Source of the DNA: JBHIFE01 sp046760985 | GTDB taxonomy: Bacteria > Chloroflexota > Dehalococcoidia > Dehalococcoidales > RBG-16-60-22 | Direction of reading: 5' to 3' | DNA: 5,006 nucleotides | Assembly (NCBI GenBank): GCA_046760985.1 | Contig: JBHIFE010000096.1 | Coordinates: 1-5,006, forward strand | Shown here: positions 1 to 5,006 of the stretch, one piece after another | Layout: every line of letters starts with the position of its first letter | How positions within the stretch are numbered: the first letter of the stretch is position 1 | The notes under the pieces: generated by a model | The model's database searches: none | The model's input: the letters and a program-made list of their open reading frames with translations, nothing else | What the model was told of the DNA's origin: nothing | Position numbers and translations under genes: made by a program

Positions 1-123
1 AATGACCATCACAAAGCAGAAGCCCTGTTTAAAGCCTTAGGCAGAGCCCTTGATGCTGCTACTCAAATTGACCAGCGGCTTAGTGGCGAACTACCAAGTA
101 CGAAAGATTTGTTAGAGAGCTAG
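1..123 (+). CDS. hisB: Imidazoleglycerol-phosphate dehydratase, C-terminal 40 residues (partial)
   Basis: Frame 1 is open from the first base to a TAG at 121-123 and encodes 40 residues beginning NDHHKAEALFKALGRAL and ending in a PSTKDLLES tail. HisB dehydrates imidazoleglycerol phosphate to imidazoleacetol phosphate in cytosolic histidine biosynthesis. The family has two HHxxE metal-binding motifs; the HHKAE seen here matches the second one, followed by the usual FKALGRAL helix and the PSTKG-like end. The rest of the gene lies before the window, so whether it is a HisB-only protein or a fusion cannot be told. The gene converges with purC: the two TAG stops overlap in the palindrome CTAG (120-123), leaving no room for a terminator between them. 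Identification is confident because the motif and tail are both diagnostic. Confidence 0.93.
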   Translation, partial: NDHHKAEALFKALGRALDAATQIDQRLSGELPSTKDLLES

Positions 124-1079
124 GGTGATATTTCTGGAACCAACTTCCTCCCCGTCAGCCGTTCGTAAGCCTGTTCGTATCTTCTGGTGGTAGCTTCAAT
201 GACTCCCGGGGGCAGCATGGGAGCAGGTGGCTCTTTATTCCACCCCGACTCAATAAGCCAGTCACGAACCGGTTGCTTATCGTAGCTGGGCTGAGCCTGC
301 CCGACTTTATACAGGTCGACGTCCCATATACGTGATGAGTCAGGGGTCAGCAGCTCATCAATGAGGATAAGTTCACCATTGTCCAGCCCAAACTCCATCT
401 TGGTGTCGGCAATAATAATGCCTCTATCTCGAGCGTATTCTCGGGCATAGCGATAAATAGCTAGACTCTTCTCCCTTATCTCTTCAGCTAGAGCATTACC
501 GACTAGCTCTGTCATCTCGTCTATACTAAGCGGCTGGTCATGCCCGCTCTCTGCTTTGGTGGTTGGGGTAAACAGTGGTTCAGGTAGTTCCTGACTTTCC
601 TGCAAGCCTTTGGGCAAAGGAAGTCCGAAAATAGTGCCATATTGTTGATATTCTGCCCACGCCGAGCCAGAGAGGTAGCCACGCACCACACACTCAATCG
701 GAATGCGTTTGGCTTTTTTGACTACCATAGACCGTCTGGCGAGATAAGAAGGGCAGGGGAAACGCTTCTCCGCAGGGATATAAGAATCAAGACAGTGGAC
801 ATCATCAACAACTTCTAACAAATGGTTGGGTATCAAATCTGCCGTCTGTTTAAACCAGAAAGTGGAGAGCTGATTAAGTACTAAACCCTTACTGGGGATA
901 CCGCAGGGTAAAACCACGTCAAAAGCCGAGATTCGGTCAGTAGCTATGATGAGTAATTGGTTGCCTAGGTCGTAAGTATCCCGTACCTTACCACGGAAAA
1001 ACAGCGGCAGTGGCAATTCTGTATTTAGCAAAACCGATGGGCTAAGATTATTTATTTGTCTCACCTCCTTGATAAACAA
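120..1079 (-). CDS. purC: Phosphoribosylaminoimidazole-succinocarboxamide (SAICAR) synthetase
   Basis: PurC joins CAIR and L-aspartate with ATP to make SAICAR in cytosolic de novo purine synthesis. In the 319-residue reading from TTG, the nucleotide-binding start RGKVRDTYD is at 29-37 and TDRISAFD at 47-54. SAICAR synthetase signature 1 (IPIECVVRGYLSGSAW) is at 126-141, ADTKMEFG at 224-231, and signature 2 (LILIDELLTPDSSRIW) at 237-252. The length and the segment around 150-185 (LPLPKG, TPTTKAESGHD) match the longer form of about 300 residues rather than the E. coli form of about 237. It is last in the purD-purE-purB-purC operon, 16 bases after the purB stop. The start is doubtful. The TTG at 1079 has AGGAG only one base before it, while a perfect SD lies inside the first codons, 5 bases before an in-frame ATA (1055-1053). 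Starting there would give 311 residues. Function is certain; the start is not. Confidence 0.96.
   Translation of the reverse strand: MFIKEVRQINNLSPSVLLNTELPLPLFFRGKVRDTYDLGNQLLIIATDRISAFDVVLPCGIPSKGLVLNQLSTFWFKQTADLIPNHLLEVVDDVHCLDSYIPAEKRFPCPSYLARRSMVVKKAKRIPIECVVRGYLSGSAWAEYQQYGTIFGLPLPKGLQESQELPEPLFTPTTKAESGHDQPLSIDEMTELVGNALAEEIREKSLAIYRYAREYARDRGIIIADTKMEFGLDNGELILIDELLTPDSSRIWDVDLYKVGQAQPSYDKQPVRDWLIESGWNKEPPAPMLPPGVIEATTRRYEQAYERLTGRKLVPEISP
1061..1070 (-). promoter_or_regulatory. Perfect Shine-Dalgarno inside the nominal purC start, pointing to an ATA start
   Basis: The minus strand reads AAGGAGGTGA here, a 10-base perfect complement to the canonical 3' end of bacterial 16S rRNA. It lies within codons 4-7 of the TTG-started purC frame. 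After it come five bases (GACAA) and then the in-frame codon ATA at 1055-1053, followed by AAT AAT. The spacing from GGAGG to ATA is 8 bases, close to ideal. The only other initiator nearby is the GTG that overlaps this SD itself. The site therefore argues that translation begins at ATA, a start codon allowed in genetic code table 11 but rarely used. Confidence 0.7.
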
Positions 1080-1095
1080 TCTCCTGGATCAATAC

Positions 1096-2445
1096 TTACA
1101 TTGCTCTGGGTGATAGTTCGCCGGGCTTAGCTATAGTGCCTTTCCATTGGGCTCTGGTTAAGCCCAGTCGTTCAAAAATTTCATCCACATAACGCAAGTA
1201 GTATTGATAGTCAAAAAGTGACTCAAGCTCTTCCTGACGCAAGGTAGCCATAACCTCAGGGTCAGTCTTCAGCAAGCTGAGAAAGTCCTTATTCCCCCTC
1301 CAGGCTTTCATTGCGTTTCGCTGCACCAGCTCATAGGCTTTTTGTCGACTCAAGCCCTTGTCTATCAGGGCTAGCATCACTCGTTGGGAGAAAATCAAAC
1401 CTTTGGTAAGCTCTATGTTTTTCTTCATTCTTTGTGGATAGACTTGCAGCCCTTTGATTATGGAGATGAAAAGGGCTAGACAGTAATCCACGGCTAGGCA
1501 GGAATCGGGTAGAGTGATGCGCTCAGTAGAGGAGTGGCTGATGTCCCGTTCATGCCATAGGGCAACATTTTCCATTGAGGTTAAAGCATGCCCCCTTACC
1601 AATCGGGCTAAGCCACAGATTCGTTCACATAGTTCCGGATTTCGTTTGTGAGGCATAGCTGAGGACCCAGTCTGACCGGCAGCAAAGGGTTCTTCCACCT
1701 CTCTTACCTCGGTTCGTTGTAGCCCTCTGACCTCGGTAGCGAACTTCTCCAAGGAGCTTGAGATTATAGCCAGAGTGGTAATAAACTGGGCATGGCGGTC
1801 GCGCTGTAGAATCTGGCTTGATACCGGAGCCGGAGTAAGCCCCAGCTTGTGGCACGCCTTCTGCTCAATCTCTGGTGGCACAGTAGCATAGGTGCCAACT
1901 GCTCCCGAAATCTTACCTACAGCAATGTTTTTTTTCGCTTCGGTGAGCCTCTGTAGATTTCGTCTCATCTCCTCAACCCATATTGCCAGCTTCAAGCCAA
2001 AGGAAATCGGTTCAGCGTGAACGCCGTGGGTACGACCCATCATCGGGGTATATTTGTGTTCCATTGCCTTTTGCGCCAGCGCTGAGATGAGTTCTTTTAC
2101 ATCTTGAGTTATTATTTCGGCAGCTTCAACTAACTGCAAACTGAGTGCGGTATCCATTACATCAGAAGAGGTAAGACCAAGGTGGATAAAGCGTGATTCT
2201 TCACCTAGGCTCTCTGACACCGAACCAAGGAAGGCAGTCATATCGTGGTGGGTTTCCTTGAGAATCTCTTCCATGCGCTTCATATTGCATTTAGCCAGCT
2301 TTATCTTGGCTACAGCTTCCCGGGGAATGGTGCCTAACTCAGCCCAGGCATCACAGACGGCAATCTCCACCTCAAGCCACTTATTAAACTTATTTTCGTC
2401 TGACCATACTCTTTTCATTTGGGGTCGGGAATACCGCTCAATCAT
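1096..2445 (-). CDS. purB: Adenylosuccinate lyase
   Basis: PurB removes fumarate twice in purine synthesis: from SAICAR to give AICAR, and from adenylosuccinate to give AMP. The 449-residue protein has the length and motifs of the bacterial form in the fumarase/aspartase superfamily. These include the N-terminal RYSRPQM at 4-10, HHDMTAF with H67-D68 at 66-72, and GLTSSDVMDTAL at 90-101. GRTHG with the probable general acid H140 is at 137-141. The superfamily signature GSSAMPHKRNP at 260-270 carries the mobile-loop catalytic serine (S261 or S262). The long helices between these motifs fit the family's helical bundle, which acts as a homotetramer in the cytosol. The ATG (2445-2443) overlaps the purE TGA as ATGA and has its own SD in the purE end, so it is probably translationally coupled to purE. 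No key residue is missing. The gene ends with TAA at 1098-1096. Confidence 0.97.
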   Translation of the reverse strand: MIERYSRPQMKRVWSDENKFNKWLEVEIAVCDAWAELGTIPREAVAKIKLAKCNMKRMEEILKETHHDMTAFLGSVSESLGEESRFIHLGLTSSDVMDTALSLQLVEAAEIITQDVKELISALAQKAMEHKYTPMMGRTHGVHAEPISFGLKLAIWVEEMRRNLQRLTEAKKNIAVGKISGAVGTYATVPPEIEQKACHKLGLTPAPVSSQILQRDRHAQFITTLAIISSSLEKFATEVRGLQRTEVREVEEPFAAGQTGSSAMPHKRNPELCERICGLARLVRGHALTSMENVALWHERDISHSSTERITLPDSCLAVDYCLALFISIIKGLQVYPQRMKKNIELTKGLIFSQRVMLALIDKGLSRQKAYELVQRNAMKAWRGNKDFLSLLKTDPEVMATLRQEELESLFDYQYYLRYVDEIFERLGLTRAQWKGTIAKPGELSPRAM

Positions 2446-2906
2446 TTTCTATCTCCTTGTAGTTCGCTTCTATATTTGTCGTAGGCTTTTCCAATCCTCT
2501 CATATTTCAAGCCTAAAATCTCAGCGGCTAGATAGGCGGCATTCTTGGCTCCAGCACTGCCTATAGCCACAGTGGCTACCGGTATACCGGCGGGCATCTG
2601 AACGATAGAGTAAAGAGCATCAACACCTTTTAGTTCACCCGAGGCTAGCGGCACCCCGATGACCGGCAGGGTAGTCCAGCTAGCCAAAACCCCGGGCAGA
2701 TGAGCTGCTCCTCCGGCGGCAGCAATTATAACCTCAATCCCCCGCCCCTTAGCGCCCTGTCCGTATTGCCTGGCTTTTTCCGGAGTGCGGTGGGCTGAGA
2801 TGACATTGACCTCATAGTCAATACCAAGCTGGGTCAATATATCCAGTGCTGGCTGCATTGCTTCAGCATCCGACTTAGAACCCATAACTACAGCTACTAA
2901 TGGCAT
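2442..2906 (-). CDS. purE: 5-(carboxyamino)imidazole ribonucleotide mutase, class I
   Basis: Class I PurE converts N5-CAIR to CAIR, the substrate of PurC, and forms a cytosolic homo-octamer. The 154 residues match the usual class I length of about 160. The family motifs are all present: VVMGSKSD at 6-13, SAHRTPE at 37-43 with H39, and AGGAAHLPGVLA at 64-75 with H69. GVP at 84-86 and the C-terminal SAGAKNAAYLAAEIL at 117-131 complete the fold. SAHRTP is the class I form; class II AIR carboxylases differ at this loop. Class I normally needs PurK to make N5-CAIR, and purK is not in the window. The ATG (2906-2904) comes one base after the purD TGA, preceded by AAAGGGAG inside the purD end. The stop overlaps the purB start, so it sits in the middle of the operon. 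Confidence 0.97.
   Translation of the reverse strand: MPLVAVVMGSKSDAEAMQPALDILTQLGIDYEVNVISAHRTPEKARQYGQGAKGRGIEVIIAAAGGAAHLPGVLASWTTLPVIGVPLASGELKGVDALYSIVQMPAGIPVATVAIGSAGAKNAAYLAAEILGLKYERIGKAYDKYRSELQGDRK
2451..2458 (-). promoter_or_regulatory. purB ribosome binding site inside the purE end
   Basis: The minus strand reads AAGGAGAT, with AAGGAG ending 7 bases before the purB ATG at 2445. It is contained in the last codons of purE (Gly-Asp-Arg-Lys-stop), and the ATGA overlap follows. This arrangement is typical of translational coupling and fixes the purB start. Confidence 0.8.
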
Positions 2907-2907
2907 A

Positions 2908-4164
2908 TCAAACTCCCTTTATTAGAGCAATGTCTTTACGGTAATGGCAGCCCTCAAAGCGAATTCTCGGGATGTTAGCGTAAACCCTTTCTCTGGCTTC
3001 AGTAAGGGTCTTACCGGTAGCGGCTACAGTAAGTACTCTCCCCCCGTTAGTTAATACTTCACCCCCTGAGCCTACCTTGGTTCCGGCATGAAATACTGAA
3101 ATGTCCTTATCTAACTCATCCAATCCGGTAATGGGGAAGCCGGTCTTATAACTACCGGGATAGCCAGCAGATGCCATTACTACTCCAACGCAGGCATCCT
3201 CGTTCCATTCTATATTTATTTTGCCAAGGTTGTTATTAATCACCGCTAGCATAATATCCACCAGGTCGGTTTTAAGCCTGGGTAGAGTAACCTGTGCCTC
3301 CGGGTCACCAAATCTGGCATTAAATTCTAACACTTTTGGTCCGTTATTGGTAATTATTAATCCGCCATAAAGGACACCTTTATATGGCCTTTCTTCATTG
3401 TGCAGTGCCCTTACCGCTGGCTCCATGATGGTTTCCATAACTGCTTTATCCAGTTCTGGATTGACAAAGTGTGGGGGACTAAAACTACCCATACCACCAG
3501 TATTAGGTCCCTGGTCGCCATCATATATTCGCTTATAATCACAGGCAGGCACCATCGGCACTACGGTATGAGCATCAGTGAAAGCAAAGGCGCTCATCTC
3601 CTTTCCTGATAGGTGCTCTTCAATGACCACTTTCTCACCGGCTGACCCTAACGCTTTTGCCTCCATGAGGTTGGCAAGAGCATCTAGGGCTTGTGGAATT
3701 GACTCAGCTACGGTTACCCCCTTCCCCGCCGCCAGCCCGTCAGCCTTGATAACAACAGGTGGTAGCTGTCGCTGGATATATTCTTTTGCCTGGTTGTAGT
3801 CAGCAAAGCTGACGCTTCGGGCACAGGGGATATTATATTTTTGCATCAGTTCCTTAGCAAATACCTTGCTTGACTCTACCTCGGTGGCTGCCTTGGTTGG
3901 ACCGAAAATTAGCATGCCCCTGGCTAGAAACTGGTCAGTAATTCCCTCAGCCAGTGGTGCCTCAGGTCCAACCACGGTAAGGTCAATTCTATTCTCTTGG
4001 GCTGCCCTGACTAACGACTCTACATCAGTAGGGCTTATATTCAGGTTATGGGCTACCTGAGCCGTGCCGGCATTACCCGGAGCAGCGTAAATTTCCTTAA
4101 CCTTGGGGCTCTGAGCTATCTTCCAGACTAGAGTGTGCTCCCTAGCCCCACGACCAACGACCAA
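2908..4164 (-). CDS. purD: Phosphoribosylamine-glycine ligase (GAR synthetase)
   Basis: PurD joins phosphoribosylamine and glycine with ATP to form GAR, the second step of de novo purine synthesis, in the cytosol. Counting from the TTG at 4164 (418 residues), the N-domain loop GRGAREH is at 4-10; many relatives have a second glycine where Ala7 stands. The ATP-grasp region follows: VVIKADGLAAGKGV at 137-150, IEEHLSGKE at 181-189, GPNTGGMGS at 219-227, and the GARS signature RFGDPEAQ at 284-291. The C-terminal domain runs to about 418, so it is a stand-alone enzyme with no PurM or PurN fusion. It is the first pur gene of the operon. TTG starts the protein within the first beta strand. Three codons upstream, directly after an in-frame TAG, ATA (4173-4171) would give the canonical KILVVGRGAREH beginning (421 residues) at ideal SD spacing. 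Function is certain; the start is doubtful. Confidence 0.96.
   Translation of the reverse strand: MVVGRGAREHTLVWKIAQSPKVKEIYAAPGNAGTAQVAHNLNISPTDVESLVRAAQENRIDLTVVGPEAPLAEGITDQFLARGMLIFGPTKAATEVESSKVFAKELMQKYNIPCARSVSFADYNQAKEYIQRQLPPVVIKADGLAAGKGVTVAESIPQALDALANLMEAKALGSAGEKVVIEEHLSGKEMSAFAFTDAHTVVPMVPACDYKRIYDGDQGPNTGGMGSFSPPHFVNPELDKAVMETIMEPAVRALHNEERPYKGVLYGGLIITNNGPKVLEFNARFGDPEAQVTLPRLKTDLVDIMLAVINNNLGKINIEWNEDACVGVVMASAGYPGSYKTGFPITGLDELDKDISVFHAGTKVGSGGEVLTNGGRVLTVAATGKTLTEARERVYANIPRIRFEGCHYRKDIALIKGV
2913..2920 (-). promoter_or_regulatory. purE ribosome binding site inside the purD end
   Basis: The minus strand reads AAAGGGAG, ending 6 bases before the purE ATG at 2906. It lies in the last codons of purD, just before its TGA (2910-2908). 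It supports the ATG start and suggests that ribosomes finishing purD restart on purE. Confidence 0.75.
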
Positions 4165-4178
4165 TATTTTTATCTACC

Positions 4179-4187
4179 TCACCCCCT
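4179..4187 (-). promoter_or_regulatory. purD Shine-Dalgarno, placed for an ATA start
   Basis: The minus strand reads AGGGGGTGA, matching AGGAGGTGA at 8 of 9 bases. Five bases (GGTAG) separate it from the in-frame ATA at 4173-4171. The distance from the G run to ATA is 8 bases, but to the TTG at 4164 it is 17, which is too far. This is exactly the geometry seen before the ATA in purC. The SD lies just downstream of the 4193-4218 palindrome and may belong to the same repeat unit. Confidence 0.65.
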
Positions 4188-4192
4188 GTGTC

Positions 4193-4218
4193 CCCCCTCT
4201 CCTTCAAAGGAGAGGGGG
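4193..4218. repeat. Perfect 12-bp inverted repeat before purD, probable dispersed REP-like palindrome
   Basis: The arms CCCCCTCTCCTT (4193-4204) and AAGGAGAGGGGG (4207-4218) are perfectly complementary around CA. As RNA this would be about 11 base pairs with a TCAA or TTGA loop. It begins 7 bases after the stop of the unknown gene and ends 5 bases before the purD SD. There is no T-run after the stem on either strand, so it is not a standard intrinsic terminator. The pattern of an oligopyrimidine arm, a short AT-rich loop, an oligopurine arm and a nearby GGGGGTGAGG resembles dispersed palindromes common between genes in many bacterial genomes. That membership is inference from one copy. The hairpin might protect mRNA ends or reduce read-through into purD. 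Confidence 0.7.
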
Positions 4219-4225
4219 AAGGATG

Positions 4226-4993
4226 CTACTCCTCACTGGTCAAAGCAACCTTAGTACCTTCAGCTGCAATACGAGCAAATGCACTTGCAAAAGCTGTGCC
4301 TCTGGATTTAGCTTCTCTAAGAGTAGATCTGATAGTAGCCGCCACGTTATCACCAAGCCATAGATTAAAGTCCGAAAGTTCATCCAAAGATATCCAGCTT
4401 TTACCTATCATGTACCCAGCAGTATATGCTAGTTTTATACCCGCTATGACCTGTTGTATTATACTGTCAGAGACCTTTTTTGACATAAATTCCAAGAATT
4501 CCGTTGGCCATTCCTGTTCTAGTTCGTTCTGGAACGCCTTGGCGAGGTCGTTTCGCTGCTCCGTTGTTGTCAGCTGCCAAACCCTGATGAGTTGACTATT
4601 ATGTTCTTGCGCAGCCTTATTAACTTTAGCAACAAGGGCAGGATCAAAGGTTTCCTCTGCCCAGTATGCTTCGAATTTTTCCTCTGTCCATTCTGTTTGC
4701 CCCTTAGATGCCCGCTCCAATGTGCGACATAGAGACAAGGTTTCGTCAACCTTAAGCTCCCAATCTCCTGTCTGATACTTCTTGACGCTTCTTGTGCCGT
4801 CTGCTTCTCTAGTGAATACCAGTTTTTTGATGAGCCTACCTCCAGCCATGTATTGCACCGCACCCGCGGGCAGAGGGCCGCTTTGGACATAGAGACCGTA
4901 GCTGCTCGTCAGTGCCCGGTCTTTAAACGAAAGATTTCTTTTTATAGCCCCAATCTCCTCAATCTTATCAAGGAGTTCTTCTTTGCTACTCAT
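4226..4993 (-). CDS. Protein of unknown function, 255 residues
   Basis: I do not recognise this protein. It starts at ATG (4993-4991) and stops at TAG (4228-4226); only a weak purine-rich stretch (TTAGAGAA) precedes the ATG, and the window ends 13 bases upstream. There is no signal peptide or clear membrane segment, so it is probably cytosolic. Residues 1-20 are charged and likely helical. About 28-85 looks beta-rich with turns (SSYGLYVQSG, AGGRLIKKLVF, GDWELKVDE). Residues 95-180 are acidic, tryptophan-containing and helical (TEWTEEKFEAYWAEE, NELEQEWPTEFLEFM). The end (181-246) is a glycine- and alanine-rich helical stretch. There is one cysteine (C89) and no zinc-finger, Walker or catalytic signature that I can see. 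It is on the purD strand, but the 61-base gap and the hairpin make a functional link to purine synthesis unproven. Uninterrupted length and natural composition support it as real. Confidence 0.75.
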   Translation of the reverse strand: MSSKEELLDKIEEIGAIKRNLSFKDRALTSSYGLYVQSGPLPAGAVQYMAGGRLIKKLVFTREADGTRSVKKYQTGDWELKVDETLSLCRTLERASKGQTEWTEEKFEAYWAEETFDPALVAKVNKAAQEHNSQLIRVWQLTTTEQRNDLAKAFQNELEQEWPTEFLEFMSKKVSDSIIQQVIAGIKLAYTAGYMIGKSWISLDELSDFNLWLGDNVAATIRSTLREAKSRGTAFASAFARIAAEGTKVALTSEE

Positions 4994-5006
4994 TTCTCTA
5001 AGATGT

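Noticed and set aside
1625..1855. Minus-strand open frame of 76 codons inside purB
   Set aside because: It is an alternative frame of the conserved catalytic part of purB and has no independent support.
2258..2566. Plus-strand open frame across the purE/purB junction
   Set aside because: It is antisense to two unambiguous enzymes and its translation has no recognisable features.
3400..4060. Three short plus-strand open frames within purD
   Set aside because: All are antisense shadows of the well-conserved purD coding frame.
4193..4218. Inverted repeat as a rho-independent terminator for the unknown gene or for a plus-strand transcript
   Set aside because: The stem is strong, but neither strand has a T-run after it; the minus strand continues GACACAGGGGG and the plus strand AAGGATGC.
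4165..4225. Purine riboswitch or PurR operator before purD
   Set aside because: The gap is only 61 bases and mostly holds the palindrome and the SD; I see no aptamer-like three-way junction or palindromic operator beyond the repeat.
4188..4595. Plus-strand open frame of 135 codons over the palindrome and the unknown gene
   Set aside because: It begins in the repeat and runs antisense to a longer ATG-started gene. The Ser-rich, low-complexity translation shows no motif.
4570..4890. Minus-strand open frame of 106 codons inside the unknown gene
   Set aside because: It lies in another frame of the longer ATG-started gene, and its translation (many Arg, Lys, Ser) looks like an out-of-frame product.

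Overview
The window is a compact block of core biosynthesis genes, most likely from a bacterial chromosome or metagenomic contig of moderate G+C. The PurB N-terminus and the longer PurC form suggest to me a member of the Dehalococcoidia/Chloroflexota. That rests on memory of the family, not on a search, and is weak. No transposase, integrase, phage gene, CRISPR array, tRNA or rRNA was seen.

Layout from left to right. Positions 1-123 (+) hold the C-terminal end of hisB (histidine biosynthesis). From 120 to 4164 all genes lie on the minus strand. Read in the direction of transcription they are purD (4164-2908), purE (2906-2442), purB (2445-1096) and purC (1079-120). Upstream of purD on the same strand is an unrecognised 255-residue gene (4993-4226). 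A perfect 12-bp inverted repeat lies between it and purD. There is no gene-free stretch above 300 bases; the longest gap is the 61 bases between the unknown gene and purD.

The four pur genes form a tight operon. purD and purE are one base apart, purE and purB overlap by ATGA, and purB and purC are 16 bases apart by the TTG start. They supply GAR synthetase (PurD) and three consecutive later steps: N5-CAIR mutase (PurE), SAICAR synthetase (PurC) and adenylosuccinate lyase (PurB). PurB also performs the last step to AMP. purK, the usual partner of a class I PurE, is not in the window.

The most notable observation is at the starts of purC and purD. Neither has an ATG or GTG in a sensible place. 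The available TTG codons are badly placed relative to the Shine-Dalgarno (SD) sequence. In both genes an excellent SD (AAGGAGGTGA for purC, AGGGGGTGA for purD) sits exactly 5 bases before an in-frame ATA. For purD that ATA restores the canonical N-terminus of the family. Either both genes start at ATA, or both starts were changed from ATG by mutation or sequence error. The palindrome before purD looks like a dispersed REP-like repeat whose flank may supply purD's ribosome binding site. These are ordinary housekeeping genes; I see no evidence for a new multi-gene system.
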